Source: Coriolopsis trogii (taxonomy: Eukaryota > Basidiomycota > Agaricomycetes > Polyporales > Polyporaceae). From it: 64,000 nt of DNA. Each line of letters begins with the position of its first letter. The first letter of the stretch is position 1. Location: the NCBI GenBank assembly GCA_020543525.1, contig JAHYIO010000042.1, positions 434,001 to 498,000 of the forward strand, given 5' to 3'. The notes below the pieces were generated by a model. It made no database searches. It had not been told where the DNA came from and saw only the letters and a list, made by a program, of their open reading frames with translations. Position numbers and translations under genes: made by a program. Of the stretch, positions 45,400 through 55,441 are shown one piece after another.

Positions 45400-48040
45400 T
45401 TAACATTTGCTCCGCTTCTTCATAGGCGTCGTAGGCTCGGGAAATTTGCTCCCCCGTTTCCGCTTGGTGCTACCCCGCGAAGACATAAAGGGCGACCCGG
45501 CTCGTGTGGATGTGTCTGCGAAGATGGAGGATGCCGCCCGTCCCGAGCGGTGGGTAACCGCTGTGTCACTGTCCTCGTCATCGTCCCTATCCTGATCCTG
45601 GGAGTCGCTGTCACTAGTGTCGTATCCGTTCGCATCAGGCTGCGAACGTTCCGCTTTGGTCGTCCGTGTGTCAGGGTCAGGGCCATTGACGTCCTCAGGC
45701 TTCTTATCCTCCGTCTTGTCCTCACTGGGCAGCTCTTTGAGGGACAAGAAGAGTTTCTCGAAGGCTTCCTTAATAGGGGCATGGGTGGTCAGCTTCTCAG
45801 CCAGCGAACGCCTCGTGTCCTCGTCGACTTGCTCTTCTACAAGCTTTACGTTCGCTCCTCCATCATCATGTTCGACGGGAACGTCGAGTACCGCCTTCTT
45901 CAACTTCCGGGCCCGTGGCTGGGGAGCGGGCCCGGTAGATGTGGTACTGTCAGTAGCATAGTGCGCTTTGAGCCAAGACAAGACGACGTCGAGGAGATGA
46001 TTGAGAGGATGCCCGTAATCGACAGGAGCCGAAGAACCTTCATCCCCGCTGGGCCAGATGAAGCGCAACTTCGCGCGGGTGGGGTCTCGGCTTTCACTGT
46101 ATATTGAGATGTCAATCTCTCCGTGGCGCACGGCATTATACTTGGCGCGACTGCAGCGCTCAGCGCCGCCTGGGTGTTGAGTTGATCCATGGAAGTAGTC
46201 CTTTAAGAATAATCCGACAAACGTCTTGTCCAGGTTGTGTTGAAGGAAGCGAATGGCGTAGTAAATGAGAACATGGATGATCGACTCTAGTTCGTCGGGA
46301 ATCACAACAACCTTACTCGGGTTGTTGAGAATATTTGCGGACAGGAAAGCCCAGGTGCCCTGCACAGAAGCGACTTATCAGATAACCAGGTAGGCGAGAA
46401 GAGCTAGGTGCAAAACTCACTGTACGCTCATTCTGGCGCGGATTCAGTTCTTGGTTGATGTTCTTTGATAGTTCCCAGTCGGTGAGCATGCCACACCACA
46501 CGTTGTTCTCATTCTGACAGAGAAGGATATTTCCTGCGCTGATGTCGCGGTGTATGTAGCCAGCGTCGAATGCCATCGCATGGGCTGGTCAAAAGGGTAA
46601 GTGCAAAAATCAGAAAGGTATCATAGAGCGCACCTATGATAACGTGGTATATGGCTAACACCAGCTCGTTGCTGTCCACGAATGTCGACAACGACTTCCC
46701 GACCTGCTTGACAACCATGCGGTAGTGTTGGTGTGTCTTGAGCTTCGATTGACGGTCCTTGACCAGACGGCCCCACAGCTGCGGTGACATGGTCACTTGT
46801 CCAGTGACGTCGCCATGACAGACAAGTGTCGGAACGTAGCGGACCTCGGCATCATTCAAGGCCTTCAGCGTGTCCCCCTCTTTCAGAATATCCTGATGCA
46901 CCACACGCCAGGCGTCCTTTAGATAGCCGATATTGCCAAGAGTGCGACCGTCTTCATTGACTGCGATAGCGACATAACCGCGCGTACCGCGTCCTCTCAC
47001 CCCCGGGGCTGCGAAATGGGGCTCCCCAACCAGGAAGTAGCGGGTCTTTCCAGTCAGCTCATCGACGATCTTCACCTTCCACAGTGGTTTCCCTTCCAGA
47101 CTATCGCGAAGATACTGAGTGATATGAGACCCTTCCGGCGACTGCTCGAGCTTCAGCTTGAGCGCAGCAGCGAGCTTTGTGTTAGGGCCGATGCGCGTGA
47201 TGGTCGTATCGTGTCCACGGTCTTCAGGGGTCATCCGCGAGTAGCGCATAAAGAAGTCTTGGAGCTTGGTCTGATCTTCCAGATACTGGATGCGCTTCGT
47301 AACGTAGATCCCCGAACGGTCGACTCGAACGATGCGCGCGCATGTGCCGAAGAAGACGACCATGAATTGATGGGTACGATGTTGGTGCCTGAAGACGAGC
47401 TCGGCGTATGAGAGCAACTGGCCAAGACTGTCCTTGCCGTGTTCAGAGTCTGGCTTGCCGTTCGAGTTGCGTTTGTTGGAGAAGGGATCGTAAGAGGTAC
47501 GACTCTTACACTCAATGACGATCTCCACTGCGGACCAGTCGGGATTACCGACAGTCCTTGTCGTGCCATTCGCGTCCTCCTTTTCCCGAAGGTCAGGGAC
47601 AGAGTCGTTCGGATACATGCCCAAGTCAGGGGCGAGGAGAGAGACTGCAGACCTGTTGCCTTGATGGGGAGTTGCAATGAACGTGTAACCAGGACATGCG
47701 CCCTTGTTCAACACTTCAGGCTGATAATCACATATTTCAATACCTGGCTCAAACTTGAATAGAGCCCGATACTCACAATATCAGAGTACATCTGCTTTTC
47801 GTTTGCGGACTTCTTGAGTTCGAATGAATCCGTCGCCGTGGCACGGGTTTGCCTCTGAATCGTCGGGATGAAAGCGTCCATGAAGGGCTCGTAGTCGAGG
47901 GTGGCAATCTTGTCATGCATTTCGCGACGGAGTTCCAGGAAGTTTTCGGCACGTTTCGGCTTGTGGTCGGGGTCGGCCTTGGAGCGGTGACATTTAGAAG
48001 GCGAGTCAGAACCGGCAGCATGAGACACGGTACGGGACAT
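45400..48040 (-). CDS. FunK1 fungal-type protein kinase, copy E
   Basis: Four exons: 48040-47777, 47720-46634, 46584-46421 and 46359-45400, 824 codons, phases 0, 1, 0. I chose MSRTVSHAAGSDSPSK (48040) over the Met two codons earlier because FunK1-F starts MSRVASQAVGSDSPSK. Motifs: [76 protein letters not shown]. The C-terminal tail is acidic (SDSDSQDQDRDDDEDSD) then basic (STKRKRGSKFPEPTTPMKKR), ending RSKC. It is closest to D and F. The 5' region homologous to that of F is not adjacent but about 1.4 kb away, beyond an apparent insertion. Confidence 0.9.
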
Positions 48041-48149
48041 GGGCAACGGCAGCAGGCAAAGTCAAGGGTAGTTAGAGCAGACAAGTGACAGAACACAGAG
48101 GTGCAGTCGAGAGAGAGAGGGTGGGCAAAACGGCAGAAGTGGGAGGTCA

Positions 48150-49500
48150 TCAGGAAAAGGTCCGGAACTGATCCGGACTGATGCTCTGAGATACACTGTT
48201 TAGCTCTGGCCGCGACTGAATTCCACTTACCGACTGAGTCTTTCTGGCTACATCTGAGTCCGCCGGATCGGACGGACGGACGTAGCTTGAGTCTTGGCGT
48301 TTATTTTCTCCCTCCCTTCCGGCAACATCCGGAGTATTGGATCTCCGCTCTGGCGATGACGCATCCCCTCCCAGCCCCCCCGTCCTTTCACACATCCTCC
48401 TTGAACCTCAATGTTCACCTCGAACCTCGCATCTCCGTTGTCATCATCGGTGTCATCTCTCCTGTCTACCTGCTAGTTGGCTGGGTTGCCTGGTTGTTTT
48501 CGTCTCTGATTCTACCTTTCTGATTCGACTCTTATCTACTCTGGAAGCAAGACGAAGCACTCAGGAGGCACAACCTCAGCAACGGACCTCCTCGATACGA
48601 AGCGCTCCCCGAGGAGGAGATCTCGGAGGCCCCAAGGCTGTTGCGCACACCATTTCCGAGCCAACCTGAGTGTGAGTGGTCGCGCACAATTAATTGACGT
48701 TTCTGGAGTGTTCACGGTGGCATGCTTTCAATTGTGGGCTATGCACGCCTCTGGTAGAGGCCGCTTCCCTGCAATGCCATCTCTCGGGGATCAAGACGCG
48801 CCCGCGCGAGGGTGTGGATGAGGTGTGTATTCGTTCTCCATATGCATATGGTGCGCGAACGGCGCCCTACCATCTGTGCCTCAATGTGAGACCGGAAGCA
48901 TCGCCCCTGCCATCACTGGTGAGTCCTCTCACGTCGTTCGCCTTCTTGCTCTCAAGTGTTCTTCCACATTTCATAGGTTGTGGAAGATCACCGTTCAAGT
49001 CGAGTGTAGACACTGCATTACTAAGGTCAGCACACAATTTCCGTGGTTCCACAGATGTACACGATCGAGTGCAGCTGTAAGTGTGCCTTCGAGTGACTTG
49101 AATCGCGGGTGAGTCTCTCAGTATTGTGATGCTTGGAGTATCACTGATGTAGTTTCATCTTGCCCCAGATTCATTCGGCGAGGCGGTGATTATGGCAAGC
49201 ATTCAGTTGGTGCAACGAGGAGTGGTCCGTATGCAGGATGGGAGCTGAGTCCTGTGATGTGTATAGCAATATGTAATTAGCCATGCTCCTGTACTTCTGA
49301 GGCGGTCTGACCGCCAACTTGAATGCTCTGACCGGTTCTGGGCAGCGCTCTGGCTCAGAACATGGGCGCTCTGGAGCCAGAAGGTTCATTTTCTGGCCCC
49401 AGTCGTAGTCAGAGTCCTTCAGGCTCGCTCAGTGATTCTCAGACGTCTTCAGAGGTTCTCAGAGGTTTCAAGGTCGCGGACCTTTTCCTGATGCCGTGGT
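48150..49500. other. Apparent insertion between FunK1-E and its upstream region
   Basis: In FunK1-F the start codon and the CGAG/GTATGTT 5' intron donor are 91 bases apart. In FunK1-E the matching donor is at about 49515, about 1.47 kb from the start. The extra 1.35 kb has no counterpart in F. It holds the membrane-protein remnant and some short unassigned open stretches. No terminal repeats or target-site duplication were identified. Confidence 0.45.
48358..48671 (+). pseudogene. Single-pass membrane protein remnant (unrecognised)
   Basis: An open frame with MTHPLPAPPSFHTSS, then a hydrophobic segment (ISVVIIGVISPVYLLVGWVA), is broken by one in-frame TGA (about 48522). It then continues in the same frame with YLLWKQDEALRRHNLSNGPP and RYEALPEEEISEAPRLL. 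The continuation in one frame suggests a nonsense mutation in a once longer protein. I do not recognise the family. It lies within the segment that separates FunK1-E from its upstream region. Confidence 0.35.
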
Positions 49501-49504
49501 TGGG

Positions 49505-49840
49505 ATTGAACATGAACATACCTTGAGTACCGGTTTTATGGGAAGGATGGGCACTTTGGTTACGAGTACTCAGCGCTCAGTTGGAAGGACTATTGTGGGC
49601 TAGATGCAGTAGCGGGAATTGTGGCTCTGCGATCGGAGGAACCTGGTCATGGTCTAAAGCACAATGTAGTTGAAGCAACAAGCGCCTACACCTCCGCAAG
49701 CACGTGTTCACATAACAAACGGCTTTGCCGGGCTTTTTTCTCCTTCGAATCACAGATGCAACTCCAGAGTTTCACATCCCACTCACACACCTCATCATTT
49801 CCTGAGTAACAAAAAGACTCTGATCGGCACACAAAGGACC
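49505..49840 (-). promoter_or_regulatory. Displaced FunK1-E upstream region (matches 58330-58650)
   Basis: Aligns by eye over about 320 bases with the upstream region of FunK1-F, same orientation. Shared landmarks are AAGG.CTATTGTGGGCT, TTGAAG.(A/G)ACAAGCGCC and ACGTGTTC.C.TAAC.AACGGCTTTGCC. Probably promoter and 5' UTR sequence of subfamily II kinases. Confidence 0.55.
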
Positions 49841-50223
49841 AGTAATCGACACTTGGCCTGAGTTGGCCCGTCAATGCGGCCAAACGGCGCTTCAGAGGTG
49901 GCTATGCAGAATGCTTGGTTAGCTGGTTCTCGTACGCTCACAGACGAGTCAACAGTCACCGTTCCCCTGAAACGTAGCCATGCTTGACATATATCTCCTT
50001 CAGCTTTTCCGTCGCTCGTTTTTGTACCTGGAGAAATGTTAGTATGAGTTCTCAAGGCAACGAAACCTTCAGTTTCCCTGGAGCTCGAGGTCACGTGTAG
50101 GTTCTCAGCCACGGCGGAGTATGAATGCTGAGCAAACCCGGTGGAGTAATCACCTCAAGTGTCTGAACAGACTCTTACTCCACGCGCTCTACTGCTTTCC
50201 CTTGAAATCAAACCCGCTCTACT
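49841..50223. other. Intergenic, no gene recognised
   Basis: Between the displaced FunK1 promoter region and the next gene. Nothing recognised. Confidence 0.4.
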
Positions 50224-52429
50224 ATGTCTCTTGAACGTGAAAAGAGTTCATTCTCCTCCGCCGGTGAGTTCTCATCCGTCGCTCTTCGACTTACGTACCA
50301 TGCTCACGTTCTTCGTTCGAGGTGACGACGTCGAAGGCTGGGTCAACACTTCCGCTTTCAATTTCAGCTGCGCCCTAAGAGCCCACGATGTCGTAAGAGC
50401 CTCGAAGTTGTACGATAGCGACTTCTCCAACGAGAGCCTGTGGTTTTCCTCGGACAGCGACGGCTCTGCGACCAGCGTCGAATCTGACCCTCACGAAGTA
50501 TCCAAGTTCGCGGCGTATTTCTACTACGCTGGCCTCGGACCTAAGGGCACCTGGCCTCGTCTCATTCACCGCGATTCCCCCGATGAGTTTGAGGAACCCA
50601 GTGGGTCTGAGGCATTCATTCGTATGATGAGACTCGTGCATGTTCCGAATGACCACTACTTTGCGAAGGATAAGCTCTGGGAGAGAGTCCGCGATTGGGT
50701 ACGTCGTGTTGTTCTCATACTGTCCTGATGTTCGGCTCATGTTCGTTCCAAGGTCGCCGACTTCCTCATTAAATAAGGCATTAGCATCTCTTCCGTCGAC
50801 TTTGTCTGCTTTACCTGGCTTAACAAGCTCGAAGACTGGGAGATCGAGTCGGACGAGGAAGAGGAGACCATGGCCGACGAGAAGGACGAGGAGAGCGATG
50901 TCCATGACGGAGATATTGACGCTGCTTTCGCCTCCATCCCAGCTGTCAAGACCGTCGAGTACGGTGAGAGGTAATACACTGATCCCACCATCTGGATTGG
51001 CGTCTTGCCCGACACTCTGAACGACACTCGCGCCTTCGAGCTCAACAAGCAAATCCGCATCTTCCTCAACGAACTCAACGTCACCCACGTCGACATTGCC
51101 TTCCGAGAGTCCATCGTCCAGCCCATGGTCCGCAACGGACCATCACTCTCCGCTCCCGTCGAGACCGGCGATCACCTCCAGGGATATATCGACAACGTGT
51201 CCACCGCTATCAGTCTCCCCATCTGTGGTCGCAAGACGGAGATGCAAGGGACGCTTGGGCCTTACTTCCAACACGGCAACAAGCTTTACGCTACCACTGC
51301 GCGTCATAATTTGTTCCTCGCCAACGACGCCGACGCCGAATACAGGTATCACCGCACGTTGATTTGTTCATTCTACTGTTTCAAGAACGAGTTTGCTGAC
51401 TCCCTTTCTTCCTCTCTGTTGATAGCACATAACGCGAGGTCGTCGTGATGGGGACTCCTGCTTTCGACAACTATCGGGCGTTGATCCAAGTTCGCATAAA
51501 TAACCTCAACGATACCGTCGAGTCGCTGAAGGAGTCTATCGTCACTTATACCGACGGGTTTGCGAGGCAAATCGGACTCCCAGACTCGCAGCAGATGCTC
51601 ATGGACTTCGAGACCGAGCTCTACAAGACGAACAGGCGCATTGCCAAGCTCAAGAAATATTGTGTCACGCTGTCGAACAAGTGGAGCAAGTTGGCCGACC
51701 ATGTTATCGGACATGTTGTCTGGGCTCCTCCCATTGGTGTTGGTGTTAGCCCGAACCGCTTCACTCGTGACGTCTGCATCGTCGAGCTGTACAAGTTTAA
51801 GTTCCCGCATTTCAAGGGCAACTTGCTCAGTCTAGGTACGACGCTCGTTCATCATTCGACTTCCATGTTAACTCATGATCATTCCTTCTCTCTTCTCTTC
51901 CAGGACCCGAGATCGACGAGTCTGACCTCATGGGCCTCATGTACGAGCGCATTGACGTTCCCACTGAGTTCATATATCCGGAGCATGGTATTCTCGAGCT
52001 TGGAGGTATGCTGACGGCCGAGCAGATCGAGAGTCCCAACACTCTCGACTTGGACAGCGATCACATTCGTCGCGTCTTGAAGCGCGGTTTCATGACCAAC
52101 ACTACCGTCGGAACTCTCCCTCGCTCCATGTCCTTCGTCAGGAAGTACTTCATCACCGGTACCTTGGAGTCGCTCGAGCTCGCCATCCTCCCCCATGATG
52201 AAGTCAGGTTAGGCCGTTCTCCAAGGGTGGCGATTCTGGCGCTCTCGTTGTCTCTGCGAACGGCGTGGGCCTGCTCACAGGTGGAACGAACAAGGGAACG
52301 GATGGCTCCGACATCACCTATGCCACCTTGTTCCAGTACCTATGGGATCTCGTCCTCGCGGAGCTCCCGGGCGCGAACATCTACTGGGACGATATCCCGG
52401 CGTTCTTGGCTGCTGCTGCTGCTGCCTAA
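50224..52429 (+). pseudogene. GDSG-motif Agaricomycete protein, broken by three stops and a frameshift
   Basis: Start MSLEREKSSFSSAG (50224-50263) splices in phase to DDVEGWVNTSAFNFSCALRA. The protein resembles, from memory, a widespread uncharacterised Agaricomycete family with PRLIHRDSPDEFEEP, GTLGPYFQHGNKLYATTARH and IGHVVWAPPI. Near its end is GGDSGALVV, the GDSG of trypsin-like folds, with the upstream ARH possibly supplying the His. Three in-frame TAA codons interrupt it (50774, 50972, 51430), each followed by family-like sequence in the same frame. Near 52208 the frame must shift to reach PFSKGGDSGALVV and the final stop at 52427. The reading is otherwise well preserved over 2 kb, so inactivation looks fairly recent. 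Function of the family is unknown to me. Confidence 0.7.
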
Positions 52430-52689
52430 CTTCGTTCATTCGTCTCTGCCCTCCGTCGTCCGCCTCGCAACTAACCATCTTGTACGCTGAGCAGTGTGGG
52501 GATGGAGGAGGGCCGGAGCGGCATGGATAAACTGGCGGAGAGAATTCTGGGCTGGGGGTGTGCGGGATGTGCATAGTACGTCAGTTGTGGGATTAGGGCT
52601 GCTCGATGAAAAAGGGACATACGGTCAGGGTATAGCGTGTCCTCGAGAATAGAAGGCCATGTTGTGGGACACCTTTGTATTAGTCACAA

Positions 52690-52960
52690 TACGTCGCACC
52701 GCTTATCACAGTCGGTGGCAGTCTCCTAGAACAACTTCTCGACGACGTTTTGGACGTCATCAGTAGTTACATGGCAGCACACGGCGTGCGGGACAAGCTC
52801 ACCCGTGACGAACGACGAGAGAGCGCGCACGTACTGCCCGAACTATGCACAATGCTTCGGCAACACCTTCGAGGAGGCCGGACCGTATGTTGTACTCAGG
52901 CTAGAGAAGAGCCAAGATCTGGAATATCATGCGGATCCACGTCGCGGTGTACTCCACTCT
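52690..52960 (-). pseudogene. Fragment of the MIF4G-like gene (copy of 60280-60520)
   Basis: The plus strand here follows 60280-60520 closely, e.g. TGGCAGTCTCCT.GAACAACTT and TTC(G/C)GCAACA, with many substitutions and small gaps. The corresponding protein frame is lost. Only about 270 bases survive. It sits next to the TRAPPC11 pseudogene in divergent orientation. Confidence 0.65.
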
Positions 52961-53328
52961 GATACCTGTCAAGCCGACCGACTCTTTACATAGAGACTTC
53001 GTGGGCGCACATGGTCGATAGCAAGAGGCAGCAACCATGAACTGCACTAGGACGCCGTATAGGCGGGGTGCAGGGAGGGAGGAAGAAGAATAGTACGGCG
53101 CTTAATGCGACGACCTCCTGATCGACGACTACGACCTCAGCCTCTTCTTGCGATAGCGTTCTACTCCAATATCCGGATGACCCTCTCAGACTCAATTGAA
53201 CACAAAGACTCGTCCAGCACGCCTCGAGTCTTGTATCGACCTCTTTCGACTGTAATATCTCGACATTCTCCGGATGTGTACAATATCTGCTGCGAATCAC
53301 AGTCAACCTCACTGCTCAGCACCTCAGA

Positions 53329-55102
53329 ATGAACTCATACCCTCCTGAGTTGATCTTGCAGCTTGCACCTGTCAGTTACATAGCTAGGCTTGATGTGCAG
53401 TTACCAGCAAATTCGGCACCCACCACGCCCCGCTACCCCTTCCACGGCGGACGCGCGACGAGGCCCATCCTGTAGTCCTCGGGTGGAGACCTAGACATGC
53501 CCTATACTGCAATGGCAGGTCGCAGCTTGGCAGAGACATTATAGATGGACTTAGCGGACAAGGTGTGTGCTCATATCCTCGAGTCATCTTCCTGGGACCC
53601 GGATGTGAGTTACGAGTATCTCCTACACGAGCATTCATCCGAAGGGATACATGATGCGGATATGGTGCGCGTACTACACGAAGCACCTCCACTCCAACAG
53701 ACTCTGTCTGAGGCAAGACGAGCCAAAGTGGGGAATCCAGGAGCGCACCAAACGCAGAAGTTGCCGCAGAATCGGGGAGGCAACGAAGGGCACGAATGGG
53801 CATGTACTGGGTGCGTGCGTCTGTAAGTCCTCGTAGATGATGCGAGGCCCGGGAAGAAAGGACCTCACACTTGATCGCCAGTTTGCCTTCGTCCGGAGAC
53901 ATAGCGGTCTACATGAGCGTTACACACTCCTGGGGCAGCCTAGTGTCACTATCAGAGAACGCGGAACTGGTCCTCCGAGTCAGGTGAGCGTATGGTACTA
54001 TGTATTCGCTCGTGCGTATCCGAACTTCCAGTGTTCCCTTCTAGAAGAGACGTTTACGGGTCCGCTACAGAATGCTTTATGAATCACTTCCAGCGCGTTG
54101 GAATACCTACTGTGTGTCAGCGGATAGAATCTTGCGCTTCGCTGAAGTGAGGACCAAATCGTCCAGTATACGCACCATGGTAGGTGCCCTATATCGTAGA
54201 TGATGAAATTCGTACTTTGAATGAAAGGTGGGTCAGTACATATGTGATGAAGACCGTTGATTGATACCGTGCAGACTATCGAGACGCATACTCTACGCTG
54301 TCAACCATGCTTGGCACGACTCCGACTGTTATCCTCCCTCCACGAGTCAAGCTATGGGCCGACGCCAGGGTACGTTCTAACTGCATGAACGCGTGATTGG
54401 GGATTACGCGATGCCTCTCAGACCGAAGCGCAAGGACTGATTCTACAATACAACGAACATACGCATGTTGTCACTGAAGCGAGAATGCCAAAGTAAGTTC
54501 GCTCACTTTTACCATCCGCAAGGCCACGTTGGCGTTGTGGACAGTAAATGAACGTTACACTAAGCTTTGCGTCGCTGGAACCCAGGACGCGAGATCGCAT
54601 CCTCATAGCAAGGCACTCGGAGCACTCCTTCTCTGACCCCACACGCACGGACGATAAAACTGACGACATGGCCACGGAGACTATAATTCGCTGTGATGAC
54701 GCGGTGATTGGGGCTACGGAGGTAGAGTGGTTTTCGGCGCACACTCGACGTGCAAACAAGTTGGCAGGCGACGAACTGTGGTATCGCTGGCTAATCAGCC
54801 CTGTCCCGGACGAAGAGAATCCTGACGATCGCACTCCGGACTCAAAGAAATACGTAGTATCTACGGTTCGTGCCCTTTCTTCCCATCCATCCCCTCCCAT
54901 TATTCAATTGAACTCACTTTTCCCTTACTACGAGTTTGTGAAAGGTAGTCCTCGCGCCAGCCACTCACGCTGCCGCCCTCCAGCAGCAACAGGCCCATCG
55001 CACTTCTGGACGGGTGTTGCTACATGCGCCTTCCAGTCGACAAGCGTCACAGTCCAGCTCCAGCCGCATTCAGCCGCGGACTCGTTCAGCGCTGCGGGTT
55101 GA
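53329..55102 (+). pseudogene. Decayed copy of the TRAPPC11-like gene
   Basis: Starts MNSYPPELILQLAP at 53329, as in the gene at 32400, but soon hits stops. Recognisable pieces follow in order: LTLDRQFAFVRRHSGL (53871), YRDAYSTLSTMLGTTP (about 54275), a NEHTHVVTEA piece (about 54450), LAGDELWYRWLISPVPDEEN (about 54760) and STSVTVQLQPHSAADSF (about 55030). The middle of the parent gene, about 2.6 kb (roughly 33800-36450), is missing. Upstream bases 53085-53328 also match the parent promoter. Several frames are used, so it cannot encode the parent protein. Confidence 0.85.
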
Positions 55103-55441
55103 GGCGCGGTCGGCCTTCAATCTTGCCATAGTGGAAAGAGGCGTACAGGTAGTGCAAGCGGGTGCGTGAGCCGGTTTGCTCGAGCGGTGGAGCATAGGGC
55201 ACGCAGGAATGAGGCAGATGCGAAGGAGTGGTGAGTGGCGACGTCGAGGGCCGGGAGTACGACAGCTCATAGCAATCCACCTCAAAGCCACTCATATTCG
55301 TGAATACAGAACGGAATGATCATATGTGTAGTATTGTAGCAAAAAGGACGACGAGTGAGCGTTAGCTATGCTAGACTCGGACAGGTGGTATGTACCTATT
55401 AGGGATCAACCTGAGCTTACGGAATGGGAATTGTCCATCGC

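Noticed and set aside
48960..49090. A Cys-rich mini-protein from WKITVQVECRHC joined to ECSCKCAFE
   Set aside because: The intron needed would be only about 29 bases and no start or other copy was found, so the CxC pattern is probably chance.
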